Shown here: positions 37,123 to 46,171 of the stretch, piece by piece
Numbering within the stretch: the stretch's first letter is position 1
Layout of the letters: each line of letters opens with the position of its first letter
Translations under genes and position numbers: made by a program
Notes under the pieces: generated by a model
Told to the model about the DNA's origin: nothing
Databases searched by the model: none
What the model saw: the letters and a program-made list of their open reading frames with translations, nothing else
Assembly (NCBI RefSeq): GCF_022399565.1
Contig: NZ_JAJTUT010000005.1
Location: forward strand, 62,001 to 126,000
Direction of reading: 5' to 3'
Length of the DNA stretch: 64,000 nucleotides
DNA from: Flavobacterium algicola
Lineage (GTDB): Bacteria; Bacteroidota; Bacteroidia; Flavobacteriales; Flavobacteriaceae

Positions 37123-37153
37123 AAAAAAAAGCCTCACCTATCAGTGAAGCTTT
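37121..37153 (-). terminator. Rho-independent terminator after gltA
   Basis: Arms at 37128-37137 and 37144-37153 form a 10-bp stem with one mismatch and a 6-base loop. On the minus strand the stem ends in a run of nine T. It lies 22 bases after the gltA stop codon. Confidence 0.85.
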
Positions 37154-37174
37154 TATAATTTAAGCAAATGCTTA

Positions 37175-38443
37175 TTATTCGAATTCTCTATGAGTAGAAC
37201 CTGTATATATTTGTCTAGGTCGTCCTATTGGTTCTTTATTTTCACGCATTTCTTTCCATTGAGCAATCCAACCTGGTAATCTACCAATAGCGAACATAAC
37301 TGTGAACATATCTGTAGGTATACCTAAAGCTCTGTAGATGATTCCAGAATAGAAATCTACATTAGGATATAAATTTCTAGATTTGAAGTATTCATCTTCA
37401 AGGGCAGCAGCTTCTAATTTTCTAGCAATATCTAAAATCGGATCTTCCACTCCTAAAGTTTCTAAAACTTCATTCGCAGCTTTTTTGATGATTTTAGCAC
37501 GTGGATCAAAGTTTTTATAAACTCTGTGCCCAAAGCCCATTAATCTAAATGGATCTTCTTTATCTTTTGCTTTCGCTAAATATTTCTCAGTATCTCCTCC
37601 GTTGTTATGAATCTCTTCTAGCATTTCTAACACAGCTTGATTTGCTCCACCATGTAATGGTCCCCAAAGCGCAGAAACACCCGCAGAAATAGATGCAAAT
37701 AAGCCTGCATGCGATGAACCAACCATTCTTACTGTAGAAGTAGAACAGTTTTGTTCGTGATCAGCGTGAAGTATAAATAATTTGTCTAATGCATCAATTA
37801 CTGTTTGACTCACTTTATATGGTTCAGTAGGTATTTCAAACATCAATCTCATGAAGTTTTCTACGTAACCCTTTGTATTATCATAGTAGTTCATTGGGTA
37901 ACCCATACTTTTTCTAAAAGTCCAAGTAGCGATTACTAAAAATTTACCCATTGTTTTACAAACTGCACAGTACATATCATTTTCATTCTCTACATCTACT
38001 GATTTAGGATTGAAAGAGGTTAATGCGCTAGTCATGGCAGCCAAAATACCCATCGGGTGAGCAGTTTTTGGAAAACCATCCAAAATACTTTTCATCTCCT
38101 CATTCACCAAAGTATATTTGCGAATATCATTTTCAAATTTCGCTAATACTTCAGCATTTGGTTTTTCGCCAAAAATTAAAAGATAAGAAACCTCTAGAAA
38201 ATTAGCTTTTTCTGCTAATTCTTCGATTGCATACCCTCTGTAACGTAAAATACCCAGTTCCCCATCCAAGAACGTAATTTTACTTGTACAAGAACCTGAA
38301 TTTTTATACCCTGGATCAAGAGTAACCAAACCCGTTAAATCTCGTAATTTCTTAATATCAATAGCTTCTTCGTTTTCGCTTCCCATTATGATAGGAAACT
38401 CATACTTTTTACCATCGATTTCTAATATAGCTGTTTTTGACAT
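37175..38443 (-). CDS. gltA: Citrate synthase
   Basis: It condenses acetyl-CoA and oxaloacetate at the entry of the TCA cycle. The start MSKTAILEIDG at 38443 gives 422 aa; a Met 13 codons earlier extends across the leader and is unlikely. Type II (hexameric) citrate synthase motifs are seen: LLIFGEKPN, HADHEQNCSTSTVR, WGPLHGGANQAVLEML with the catalytic His, and GFGHRVYKNFDPRA. It forms its own transcription unit, with a hairpin terminator on each side. Confidence 0.97.
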   Translation of the reverse strand: MSKTAILEIDGKKYEFPIIMGSENEEAIDIKKLRDLTGLVTLDPGYKNSGSCTSKITFLDGELGILRYRGYAIEELAEKANFLEVSYLLIFGEKPNAEVLAKFENDIRKYTLVNEEMKSILDGFPKTAHPMGILAAMTSALTSFNPKSVDVENENDMYCAVCKTMGKFLVIATWTFRKSMGYPMNYYDNTKGYVENFMRLMFEIPTEPYKVSQTVIDALDKLFILHADHEQNCSTSTVRMVGSSHAGLFASISAGVSALWGPLHGGANQAVLEMLEEIHNNGGDTEKYLAKAKDKEDPFRLMGFGHRVYKNFDPRAKIIKKAANEVLETLGVEDPILDIARKLEAAALEDEYFKSRNLYPNVDFYSGIIYRALGIPTDMFTVMFAIGRLPGWIAQWKEMRENKEPIGRPRQIYTGSTHREFE

Positions 38444-38479
38444 AATACTTTGGAAATAAATCTTATATTTAATAATGCT

Positions 38480-38487
38480 CAAAGCTA
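38480..38487 (-). promoter_or_regulatory. Candidate -7 promoter box for gltA
   Basis: The minus strand reads TAGCTTTG (TAnnTTTG) 36 bases before the gltA start at 38443. A proper -33 TTG at 17-23 bases is absent. Confidence 0.4.
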
Positions 38488-38542
38488 ATGAATTTCAAAT
38501 TAATTAAAAAATGAATAATACAATGAAATTGTTAAAACTCAT

Positions 38543-38575
38543 AAAAAAAGCCATTTACTAAAAGTAAATGGCTTT
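38543..38575 (-). terminator. Rho-independent terminator after eno
   Basis: A perfect 13-bp inverted repeat (arms 38547-38559 and 38563-38575, loop of 3) is followed on the minus strand by a T-run. It begins about 20 bases after the eno stop codon. Confidence 0.92.
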
Positions 38576-38595
38576 AAATTTATTTTGAAACAAAA

Positions 38596-39888
38596 TTATT
38601 TTTGTTTGAAGGCTTTCAATCCAGGAAAGTAGGCTACATCACCTAACTCTTCCTCAATTCTAAGCAATTGATTATATTTAGCCATACGATCTGAACGTGA
38701 AGCAGATCCTGTTTTAATTTGACCACAGTTTAATGCTACTGCCAAATCAGCAATAGTATTGTCTTCTGTCTCACCAGAACGATGCGACATTACCGAAGTA
38801 TACCCAGCATTTTTAGCCATATTTACAGCTGCAATAGTCTCTGTCAAAGTTCCGATTTGGTTTACCTTAACTAAAATAGAGTTTGCAATTCCTTTTTCAA
38901 TTCCAGTAGACAAACGTTCAACATTAGTAACAAATAAATCATCACCTACTAGTTGTACTTTATCTCCAATCTTGTCAGTAAGCAATTTCCAACCATCCCA
39001 GTCATTTTCATCCATACCATCTTCAATTGAGATAATAGGGTATTTGGCAACCAATTCAGCTAAATAATCTACTTGTTCAGCAGAAGATCTAACCTTACCA
39101 GTTTCACCTTCAAATTTAGAGTAGTCATATTTACCATTCACATAAAACTCTGCCGCAGCACAGTCTAATGCAATCATAATTTCGTCTCCAAATGTATATC
39201 CAGCATTCTCTACAGCTAATTTAATTGTATCTAAAGCATCTTCAGTACCACCAGCTAAAGTAGGCGCAAAACCACCTTCATCACCAACTGCAGTACTTAA
39301 TCCTCTATCGTGTAAAACTTTTTTCAAACTATGAAAGATCTCTGTTCCCATTTGCATAGCATGAGAAAAAGAAGTCGCCTTTACAGGGAAAATCATAAAT
39401 TCTTGAAAAGCGATTGGTGCATCAGAGTGAGAACCTCCATTTATAATGTTCATCATAGGTACTGGCAAAGTATTCGCCGATACTCCTCCAACATATCTAT
39501 ATAATGGCATTCCTAGTTCATTAGCTGCAGCTTTTGCCACTGCTAGAGAAACTCCTAGGATTGCATTCGCACCTAATTTTGATTTATTTGGAGTACCATC
39601 TAAATCAATCATCATTTGATCAATTACATTTTGTTCAAATACAGAGGTACCAACTAGTTCTTCAGCAATAAGTGTATTAACATTTTTCACTGCATTTAAA
39701 ACTCCTTTTCCTAAATAAGATTTTCCACCATCACGTAACTCAACAGCTTCGTGCTCTCCAGTTGAAGCACCAGATGGAACTGCAGCTCTACCTAGAACAC
39801 CACTATCAGTGATAACATCAACTTCAATAGTTGGATTTCCTCGAGAATCGAAAATTTGTCTTGCGTGAATTTTAATAATAATGCTCAT
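38596..39888 (-). CDS. eno: Enolase
   Basis: It interconverts 2-phosphoglycerate and phosphoenolpyruvate. The 430-aa protein is full length, with PSGASTGEHEAVELRDGG near residue 37, the active-site GDEGGFAP near 205, metal ligands in ALDCAAAEF, SIEDGMDE and VGDDLFVTN, and the signature SHRSGETEDNTIADLAV near 369. A well-formed promoter lies just upstream and a terminator just downstream, so it is a single-gene unit. Confidence 0.98.
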   Translation of the reverse strand: MSIIIKIHARQIFDSRGNPTIEVDVITDSGVLGRAAVPSGASTGEHEAVELRDGGKSYLGKGVLNAVKNVNTLIAEELVGTSVFEQNVIDQMMIDLDGTPNKSKLGANAILGVSLAVAKAAANELGMPLYRYVGGVSANTLPVPMMNIINGGSHSDAPIAFQEFMIFPVKATSFSHAMQMGTEIFHSLKKVLHDRGLSTAVGDEGGFAPTLAGGTEDALDTIKLAVENAGYTFGDEIMIALDCAAAEFYVNGKYDYSKFEGETGKVRSSAEQVDYLAELVAKYPIISIEDGMDENDWDGWKLLTDKIGDKVQLVGDDLFVTNVERLSTGIEKGIANSILVKVNQIGTLTETIAAVNMAKNAGYTSVMSHRSGETEDNTIADLAVALNCGQIKTGSASRSDRMAKYNQLLRIEEELGDVAYFPGLKAFKQK

Positions 39889-39915
39889 ACTTCTTTAATT
39901 TTTAATTTTTATATA

Positions 39916-39950
39916 CAAATATATTCTATATATGATAATGATAATGCAAA
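39916..39950 (-). promoter_or_regulatory. Promoter of eno
   Basis: On the minus strand TTTG (39950-39947), a 23-base spacer and TATATTTG (39923-39916) match the Bacteroidota consensus, with the -7 box 27 bases before the start codon. Confidence 0.65.
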
Positions 39951-40087
39951 AAACCTCTAATGTTATTAACGAAAACGATATATCCTACTTTTTAAACAAA
40001 ACAACCTTAGTTATTTATAAAAATAAGATGATTCCGCTACGTACTTTCTAATTAATACTAGAACTAGATACATACGCAAATTACTCG

Positions 40088-41188
40088 TTATACAGTTAAA
40101 CTTTCAACAAACTGATCAAACAAGTAAGAAGAATCGTGAGGACCAGGACTTGCTTCTGGATGATACTGTACTGAAAAACAGTTTTTATTCTTTACACGCA
40201 TACCAGCAACCGTACCGTCATTCAAATGGAGATGTGTAATTTCCAGATCATTATTAGCTTCTAGCTCTTCCTTATTAACGGCAAAACCATGATTCTGAGA
40301 TGTAATTTCGCCCTTCCCAGTAACAATGTTTTTTACAGGATGATTAATACCTCTATGACCATTAAACATTTTATAGGTAGAAATGCCATTTGCTAAACCA
40401 ATAATTTGATGCCCCAAACAGATTCCAAATAAAGGTTTGTTATTCTTTAAAATTTCCTGTGCTACTTCAATCGCATCTGATAATGGTTCAGGATCTCCAG
40501 GTCCATTAGATAAAAAATAGCCATTTGGATTGAAAGAAGATAAATCATCATAAGTAGCGTTGTAAGGAAACACCTTTATGTAACAATCTCTTTTAGCAAG
40601 ATTTCGCAGAATATTTGTTTTTATACCTAAGTCCAAAGCAGAAACTTTATATGTAGCATTCTCATCTCCATAGAAATAAGGTTCTTTAGTAGAAACTTTG
40701 GATGCTAACTCTAAGCCTTTCATATCAGGAACATTAGCCAAAGAAACTTTCAAATCCTCTACCGAAGTACCATCTGTACATATCACAGCATTCATGGCTC
40801 CATTTTCTCTTATGTAACTAACCAAAGCTCTAGTATCTACATCCGAAATACAAATTAAATTTTGTTTAACGAAATAATCTTCTAGACTACCAGCCGCGTC
40901 TTCACGAGAATAGTTGAAACTAAAGTTTTTACAAACTAATCCAGCAATTTTGATATCACTTGATTCCACTTCTCTATCATTCACACCATAATTCCCCATA
41001 TGCGGGTTTGTAGTCACCATTATCTGACCAAAATAAGAAGGATCAGTAAAGATTTCTTGATAACCAGTCATACCAGTATTAAAACAAACTTCTCCAAAAG
41101 TAGTTCCGCTAATACCAATAGATTTTCCGTGAAAAATTGTACCATCACTTAGTAAAAGTATGGCGCTCTGTCTTGTTGTATATTTCAT
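40088..41188 (-). CDS. carA: Carbamoyl-phosphate synthase small subunit
   Basis: This is the glutaminase subunit supplying ammonia for carbamoyl phosphate in pyrimidine and arginine synthesis. The 366-aa protein has the N-terminal CPSase domain (FGEVCFNTGMTGYQEI, TNPHMGNYG), then a class I GATase with SNGPGDPE, nucleophile Cys in FGICLGHQIIGLA and the His/Glu pair in YHPEASPGPHD. carB is not in the window. The 199-base spacer to eno holds no clear terminator. Confidence 0.97.
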   Translation of the reverse strand: MKYTTRQSAILLLSDGTIFHGKSIGISGTTFGEVCFNTGMTGYQEIFTDPSYFGQIMVTTNPHMGNYGVNDREVESSDIKIAGLVCKNFSFNYSREDAAGSLEDYFVKQNLICISDVDTRALVSYIRENGAMNAVICTDGTSVEDLKVSLANVPDMKGLELASKVSTKEPYFYGDENATYKVSALDLGIKTNILRNLAKRDCYIKVFPYNATYDDLSSFNPNGYFLSNGPGDPEPLSDAIEVAQEILKNNKPLFGICLGHQIIGLANGISTYKMFNGHRGINHPVKNIVTGKGEITSQNHGFAVNKEELEANNDLEITHLHLNDGTVAGMRVKNKNCFSVQYHPEASPGPHDSSYLFDQFVESLTV

Positions 41189-41256
41189 TCTTAGATTTAT
41201 AATTTAATGAGCTAGTATAACTACTAAATCACTATTATTTGTAGATAAATATTATG

Positions 41257-41288
41257 CAAATTTAATCGATAAATATAATGGAAGCAAA
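41257..41288 (-). promoter_or_regulatory. Promoter of carA
   Basis: On the minus strand TTTG (41288-41285), a 20-base spacer and TAAATTTG (41264-41257) match the Bacteroidota -33/-7 consensus, giving a leader of about 60 bases. Confidence 0.65.
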
Positions 41289-41360
41289 TTTTTAAATACT
41301 ATTGTAAAAAAAACTAATTTTTACACAATAGAAATTAGTTTACGACCAGCACCATCAAGC

Positions 41361-41395
41361 AAAAAAAAAGGATAAACTATAAATAGTTTATCCTT
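41361..41395 (-). terminator. Rho-independent terminator of the ribosomal protein operon
   Basis: A perfect 12-bp stem (arms 41368-41379 and 41384-41395, loop of 4) is followed on the minus strand by a run of nine T. It starts 29 bases after the rplQ stop codon. Confidence 0.93.
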
Positions 41396-41423
41396 AATTT
41401 TTATTGAATGATTATATTCATAA

Positions 41424-41918
41424 TTATTCAGTAGCTTCTGTAGTAGTTTCAGAATCACCTTCAGCTGCTGGAGCTTCAGTAGCCTCATCAGCTTTTTTAG
41501 CTTTTCCACCACGACGGCTTTTTGCTTTTTTAACTTCTTTTTTACCACCGTTGTAAATTTCATTGAAATCTACTAATTCGATCATTGCCATATCAGCGTT
41601 ATCTCCTAAACGATTTCCAACTTTAATGATACGAGTGTATCCACCTGGACGGTCACCAACTTTTGCAGCTACATCTCTGAACAAATCAGTTACAGCATAT
41701 TTACTACGTAAGTAAGCAAAAACAATACGACGGTTGTGCGTAGTATCATCTTTAGATTTTGTTATTAAAGGCTCAACAAATTGTTTAAGCGCTTTTGCTT
41801 TAGCTACAGTAGTGTTAATACGTTTGTGCTCAATAAGAGAACAAGCCATATTAGCCAACATAGATTTTCTATGTGCAGTCTGTCTGCTTAAGTGATTGAA
41901 TTTTTTTCCGTGTCTCAT
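41424..41918 (-). CDS. rplQ: 50S ribosomal protein L17
   Basis: The 164-aa protein carries the core L17 domain (MRHGKKFNHLSRQTAHRKSML, then RIVFAYLRSKYAVTDLF) in the first 120 residues. A charged, low-complexity tail rich in Lys, Ala, Glu and Thr follows; core L17 is about 116-127 aa in many bacteria and tails of this kind occur in Bacteroidota. It is the last gene of the alpha-type cluster, 62 bases after rpoA and just before a strong terminator. Confidence 0.97.
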   Translation of the reverse strand: MRHGKKFNHLSRQTAHRKSMLANMACSLIEHKRINTTVAKAKALKQFVEPLITKSKDDTTHNRRIVFAYLRSKYAVTDLFRDVAAKVGDRPGGYTRIIKVGNRLGDNADMAMIELVDFNEIYNGGKKEVKKAKSRRGGKAKKADEATEAPAAEGDSETTTEATE

Positions 41919-41980
41919 GACGTCTTTTTTAAAACCCTCATCTTGCTTCTATCCTCTATGGAGAGCAAAATATGAGTAAT

Positions 41981-42973
41981 TTATTCTTTATCTAGTTTGT
42001 ATTTCGCTAAATCCATTCCGAAAGTTAAATTTTTAACTGCTACAAGTTCATCTAGCTCTGTTAAAGATTTTTTACCAAAATTACGGAATTTCATTAGGTC
42101 ATTTTTATTGAACGATACTAAATCACCAAGTGTATCAACTTCGGCCGCTTTCAAACAATTTAATGCTCTAACAGATAAGTCCATATCAACAAGCTTAGTC
42201 TTAAGCAATTGTCTCATATGTAATGACTCTTCATCATAAGATTCTGTTTGTGCGATTTCATCAGCCTCGAGTGTAATTCTTTCGTCAGAGAATAACATGA
42301 AATGGTGAATTAAAACTTTTGCAGCTTCAGTTAAAGCATCCTTAGGATTAATAGATCCATCAGTTTTAATTTCAAAAACTAATTTTTCATAATCTGTTTT
42401 TTGCTCAACACGGAAGTTTTCAATTGCATATTTTACATTCTTTACCGGAGTAAAAATTGAATCTGTAAAAATGGTACCAATTGCAGCATTTTGTTTTTTG
42501 TTCTCCTCAGCAGGAACATATCCTCTACCTTTTTCGATTGTTAAATCTAGGTTCAGTTTGATTTTACTATCTAAATTACAGATTACTAGTTCTGGATTCA
42601 AAACTTGGAAACCTGATATAAATTTTTGAAAATCACCAGCTGTTAATTGATCTTTACCAGTAACAGAAATACTAACTGATTCATTATCTATATCCTCAAT
42701 TTGACGTTTAAAACGTACTTGCTTAAGGTTAAGTATGATTTCGGTAACATCTTCAACAACACCTGAGATAGTAGAAAACTCATGATCTACACCCTCTATG
42801 CGAACAGATGTAATTGCATAACCTTCTAATGCTGAAAGCAAAACTCTTCTAAGTGCATTACCAACAGTCAATCCGTAACCAGGTTCTAAAGGTCTAAATT
42901 CAAATTTACCTTCAAAATCGGTTGAATCGATCATGATAACTTTATCGGGCTTCTGAAAATTAAATATTGCCAT
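41981..42973 (-). CDS. rpoA: DNA-directed RNA polymerase subunit alpha
   Basis: The 330-aa protein is full length. The N-terminal dimerisation domain includes LEPGYGLTVGNALRRVLLSALEGYAITSVRIEGV near residue 31. The C-terminal domain, from about residue 255, contains VRALNCLKAAEVDTLGDLV and FRNFGKKSLTELDELV, the DNA- and regulator-binding helices. It lies 21 bases after rpsD in the usual order rpsM-rpsK-rpsD-rpoA-rplQ. Confidence 0.98.
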   Translation of the reverse strand: MAIFNFQKPDKVIMIDSTDFEGKFEFRPLEPGYGLTVGNALRRVLLSALEGYAITSVRIEGVDHEFSTISGVVEDVTEIILNLKQVRFKRQIEDIDNESVSISVTGKDQLTAGDFQKFISGFQVLNPELVICNLDSKIKLNLDLTIEKGRGYVPAEENKKQNAAIGTIFTDSIFTPVKNVKYAIENFRVEQKTDYEKLVFEIKTDGSINPKDALTEAAKVLIHHFMLFSDERITLEADEIAQTESYDEESLHMRQLLKTKLVDMDLSVRALNCLKAAEVDTLGDLVSFNKNDLMKFRNFGKKSLTELDELVAVKNLTFGMDLAKYKLDKE

Positions 42974-42994
42974 AAATTTCGACTAAGTCAATTA

Positions 42995-43600
42995 TTATTT
43001 GTTGTACAACTCTACGATTAATTGTTCTTTAATGTTTTCTGGAATTTGAAGTCTAGCTGGTACAGAAACAAAAGTACCCTCTTTAACATCATTATTCCAT
43101 GTAATCCATTCATAAACATGACTTGAATTAGACAAAGAACGTTCGATAGCCTCTATAGATTTAGATTTTTCACGAACAGCAACCTTATCACCAGGTTTTA
43201 AGTGGTATGAAGGAATATTTACAACCTCACCGTTAACAGTGATGTGTCTGTGAGAAACCAATTGTCTAGCACCTCTTCTAGAAGGAGCAACGCCCATTCT
43301 AAAAACTACGTTATCCAATCTTGCCTCACATAATTGTAAAAGAACTTCACCTGTAACACCCTTAGTAGCAGATGCTTTTTTAAATAAACCTCTGAATTGT
43401 TTTTCTAAAATTCCGTAAGAATATTTAGCTTTTTGCTTTTCCATTAACTGGACAGCATATTCAGATTTTTTACCTCTTTTTTTAGCCATCCCGTGTTGCC
43501 CAGGAGGGTAATTTCTTTTTTCGAAAGCTTTATCATCTCCGAAAATTGCCTCGCCAAATTTACGAGCAATTCTAGTTTTTGGACCAGTATATCTTGCCAT
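42995..43600 (-). CDS. rpsD: 30S ribosomal protein S4
   Basis: This primary 16S rRNA-binding protein has 201 aa. The S4 RNA-binding domain reads RLDNVVFRMGVAPSRRGARQLV and GEVVNIPSYHLKPGDKV. The N-terminus lacks the zinc-cysteine cluster, so it is a zinc-independent form. S4 is a known autoregulator in several bacteria. The 93-base spacer before this gene contains a long imperfect inverted repeat that could be its target; the other genes of this cluster lie much closer together. Confidence 0.97.
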   Translation of the reverse strand: MARYTGPKTRIARKFGEAIFGDDKAFEKRNYPPGQHGMAKKRGKKSEYAVQLMEKQKAKYSYGILEKQFRGLFKKASATKGVTGEVLLQLCEARLDNVVFRMGVAPSRRGARQLVSHRHITVNGEVVNIPSYHLKPGDKVAVREKSKSIEAIERSLSNSSHVYEWITWNNDVKEGTFVSVPARLQIPENIKEQLIVELYNK

Positions 43601-43616
43601 TTCTGTGAATTAATTA

Positions 43617-43669
43617 AGGTAGAGATTATGAATTCAGGTCATATCCTTCGATAATCGTTATTTCTACCT
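43617..43669 (-). promoter_or_regulatory. Structured leader before rpsD, candidate S4 autoregulatory site
   Basis: In the rpsK-rpsD spacer, AGGTAGA (43617-43623) pairs with TCTACCT (43663-43669). Immediately inside, GATTAT (43624-43629) pairs with ATAATC (43651-43656), leaving a 6-base one-sided bulge. The structure ends about 17 bases before the rpsD start codon and lacks the T-run of a terminator. A role in S4 feedback is inferred. Confidence 0.45.
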
Positions 43670-43693
43670 AGTTATACTTAAATTATTTTATTT

Positions 43694-44077
43694 TTAAACT
43701 CTACGTCTTTTTGGAGGACGACATCCATTGTGAGGCATTGGAGTAACATCAATGATTTCAGTTACTTCGATTCCACCGTTATGAATAGAACGGATAGCAG
43801 ACTCACGTCCGTTACCTGGTCCTTTTACATAAACTTTCACTTTTTTAAGTCCAGCCTCAAGAGCTACTTTACTACAATCTTCTGCTGCCATTTGAGCTGC
43901 ATATGGAGTGTTCTTTTTAGAACCTCTAAAACCCATTTTACCAGCTGAAGACCAAGAAATAACTTCACCTTTTTTATTAGTCAAAGAAATGATGATGTTA
44001 TTGAAGGTAGCAGAAATATGAGCTTCACCCGTTGATTCAACGATAACTTTACGTTTTTTTGCTGTTGCTTTAGCCAT
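43694..44077 (-). CDS. rpsK: 30S ribosomal protein S11
   Basis: This 127-aa platform protein has HISATFNNIIISLTNKKGEVI near the start, GPGNGRESAIRSIHNGGIEV in the middle and the conserved C-terminus TPMPHNGCRPPKRRRV. It follows rpsM by 8 bases. Confidence 0.98.
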   Translation of the reverse strand: MAKATAKKRKVIVESTGEAHISATFNNIIISLTNKKGEVISWSSAGKMGFRGSKKNTPYAAQMAAEDCSKVALEAGLKKVKVYVKGPGNGRESAIRSIHNGGIEVTEIIDVTPMPHNGCRPPKRRRV

Positions 44078-44085
44078 ATTACTTA

Positions 44086-44460
44086 TTATTTAGTTGCTTT
44101 CTTCTTGTTAGCAACAGTTTTTCTTTTACCTTTTCTAGTTCTAGAGTTATTCTTAGTTCTTTGTCCTCTTAAAGGAAGACCTGATCTATGACGAATACCT
44201 CTGTAACATCCAATGTCCATTAAACGTTTGATGTTCAATGAAACTTCAGAACGTAACTCTCCTTCAATCTTGAAAGATCCAACTACTTCACGAATTGCTC
44301 CGATTTCGTCATCATTCCAGTCTTGAACTTTTTTATCTTGGCTTACTTGAGCTTTTTCTAAAATCTCAATAGCTCTACTTTTTCCTAATCCGAAGATGTA
44401 GGTAAGTGCTATAACACCTCTCTTGTTTTTTGGGATATCTACCCCTGCTATTCTTGCCAT
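44086..44460 (-). CDS. rpsM: 30S ribosomal protein S13
   Basis: This 124-aa head protein begins MARIAGVDIPKNKRGVIALTYIFGLGKSRA with the helix-hairpin-helix region. It has IGCYRGIRHRSGLPLRGQRT near residue 92 and a basic C-terminal tail reaching the P-site. It lies 2 bases after rpmJ. Confidence 0.98.
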   Translation of the reverse strand: MARIAGVDIPKNKRGVIALTYIFGLGKSRAIEILEKAQVSQDKKVQDWNDDEIGAIREVVGSFKIEGELRSEVSLNIKRLMDIGCYRGIRHRSGLPLRGQRTKNNSRTRKGKRKTVANKKKATK

Positions 44461-44462
44461 AA

Positions 44463-44579
44463 CTATCCTTGTCTTTGTTTAAATCTAGGATTCTTTTTGT
44501 TGATTACGTATAACCTGCCTTTTCTTCGTACAATCTTGCACTCGGCACTTCTTTTTTTAACTGATGCTCTTACTTTCAT
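44463..44579 (-). CDS. rpmJ: 50S ribosomal protein L36 (zinc-independent form)
   Basis: This is a 38-aa reading frame from ATG at 44579 to TAG at 44463, starting MKVRASVKKRSAECKIVRRK and ending NPRFKQRQG. The zinc-binding CxxC...C..H set of the common L36 is reduced to one Cys (C14), which marks the C-minus type. It sits between infA (11 bases) and rpsM (2 bases), the usual position. Confidence 0.96.
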   Translation of the reverse strand: MKVRASVKKRSAECKIVRRKGRLYVINKKNPRFKQRQG

Positions 44580-44590
44580 TGTGAATATCT

Positions 44591-44806
44591 TTAATATCTA
44601 TAAGTAATTCTTGCTTTAGACAAATCATAAGGGCTCATTTCTAGTTTCACTTTATCACCAGGTAATAATTTGATATAATGCATACGCATCTTTCCAGAAA
44701 TATGAGCAATTACAACATGTCCATTCTCTAACTCTACACGGAACATTGCATTTGATAATGCTTCAATGATTGATCCGTCTTGTTCTATTGCTGATTGTTT
44801 TGCCAT
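44591..44806 (-). CDS. infA: Translation initiation factor IF-1
   Basis: This 71-aa OB-fold protein has AIEQDGSIIEALSNAMFRVELENGHVVIAHISGKMR and the C-terminal LLPGDKVKLEMSPYDLSKARITYRY. It binds the A site of the 30S subunit during initiation. It is 4 bases after secY; the adk/map genes found here in many bacteria are absent. Confidence 0.98.
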   Translation of the reverse strand: MAKQSAIEQDGSIIEALSNAMFRVELENGHVVIAHISGKMRMHYIKLLPGDKVKLEMSPYDLSKARITYRY

Positions 44807-44810
44807 ATAA

Positions 44811-46157
44811 TTAAGCTACTGCTTTTCTATTTTTACCAGTCTTCATTAATCCATCATAATGTTTGTTTAATAAATAAGAATTGATTTGCTGAATTGTATC
44901 AATTGCAACACCAACCATAATTATTAATGAGGTACCCCCAAAAAACATTGCCCAAGATTGCTGAACATCCATAACACTTACAACAATGGCTGGAAATACA
45001 GCTATTAATGCAAGGAATAAAGATCCTGGAAAAGTAATTAAAGACATTATTTTATCTAAAAAATCTGAAGTTTCAGCCCCGGGTCTAACACCAGGAATAA
45101 AACCGCCACTTCTCTTTAAATCGTCAGACATTTTGTTAGTAGGTACCGTAATGGCAGTGTAAAAGAATGTAAATACAACAATTAATGTTGCAAAAACAAA
45201 ATTATACCAAAAACCAAACATATTACTAAATGCACCAACGATAGACTGGGAAGTATCAGATTTAGACAAACCAGCAACAGCTGCAGGAACAAACATGATT
45301 GCTTGAGCAAAGATAATTGGCATAACACCAGAAGCATTAAGCTTCAATGGTATCCATTGTCTATTACCACCCAACATATCTTGTTCAAAATCTCCTGAAG
45401 CAGTACGACGAGCATACTGAACTGGTATTTTTCGTATTGCCATAGTCAATAAAACACAAGCAATAATTACCAACAACCAAATGATTATTTCGATAACCAA
45501 TAACATTGGTCCACCGTTGTTATTAGTAACTCTCGTTGTAAATTCTTGAATAAATGCCTGAGGAAACCTTGCTAGAATACCTACCATTATTAAAAGAGAT
45601 ATACCATTTCCAATTCCTTTATCAGTTATTTTTTCTCCTAACCACATGGCAAAAATAGTACCAGTAACTAAAATAACAACTGAAGAAAATAAGAATTCAA
45701 AAGAATCAAACCCTAATAAAAATGCACTACTTGGTAAAGTTCTGTAAAGATTGTAAATATACGTTGGACCTTGTACTAACGTAATTACGATAGTTAACCA
45801 ACGTGTTATTTGATTAATCTTTTTTCTACCACTTTCACCATCACTTTGTAATTTTTGCAAATAAGGAATAGCTATTCCCATAAGCTGAACAACAATAGAC
45901 GCTGAAATGTAAGGCATAATTCCTAAAGCAAAAACTGATGCTTGTGAAAATGCACCTCCAGTAAACATGTCAAGAATTGAACCAATCCCTTCTTTAGTTT
46001 GACCCGCTAAATTAGCTAATTGAGTCGCATCGATTCCAGGAAGTGTTACTTGAGCTCCAAAACGATAAACTAAAAGCAGACCTAATGTTATTAAGATCCT
46101 ATTTTTCAGTTCTTCGATTTTCCAAACATTACTAATTGATTCAATAAATTTCTTCAT
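44811..46157 (-). CDS. secY: Protein translocase subunit SecY
   Basis: This 448-aa channel subunit has ten membrane helices. ITLGLLLVYRFGAQVTLPGID is at the N-terminus, IMPYISASIVVQLM near residue 83, the KIPVQYARR cytoplasmic loop near residue 243, PLKLNASGVMPIIFA near residue 272 and GFIPGVRPGAETSDFL near residue 350. It lies 14 bases after rplO in the spc-type cluster. Confidence 0.98.
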   Translation of the reverse strand: MKKFIESISNVWKIEELKNRILITLGLLLVYRFGAQVTLPGIDATQLANLAGQTKEGIGSILDMFTGGAFSQASVFALGIMPYISASIVVQLMGIAIPYLQKLQSDGESGRKKINQITRWLTIVITLVQGPTYIYNLYRTLPSSAFLLGFDSFEFLFSSVVILVTGTIFAMWLGEKITDKGIGNGISLLIMVGILARFPQAFIQEFTTRVTNNNGGPMLLVIEIIIWLLVIIACVLLTMAIRKIPVQYARRTASGDFEQDMLGGNRQWIPLKLNASGVMPIIFAQAIMFVPAAVAGLSKSDTSQSIVGAFSNMFGFWYNFVFATLIVVFTFFYTAITVPTNKMSDDLKRSGGFIPGVRPGAETSDFLDKIMSLITFPGSLFLALIAVFPAIVVSVMDVQQSWAMFFGGTSLIIMVGVAIDTIQQINSYLLNKHYDGLMKTGKNRKAVA

Positions 46158-46171
46158 ACTTAATTGAAAAA

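Noticed and set aside
38444..38482. 13-residue N-terminal extension of citrate synthase
   Set aside because: It extends into the promoter region with a -7 box at 38480-38487; MSKTAILEIDG is the normal family start.
41321..41563. Lys-rich 80-codon minus-strand frame overlapping the 3' end of rplQ
   Set aside because: It is a frame shadow of the rplQ tail and crosses the operon terminator; no independent start context or homology is visible.
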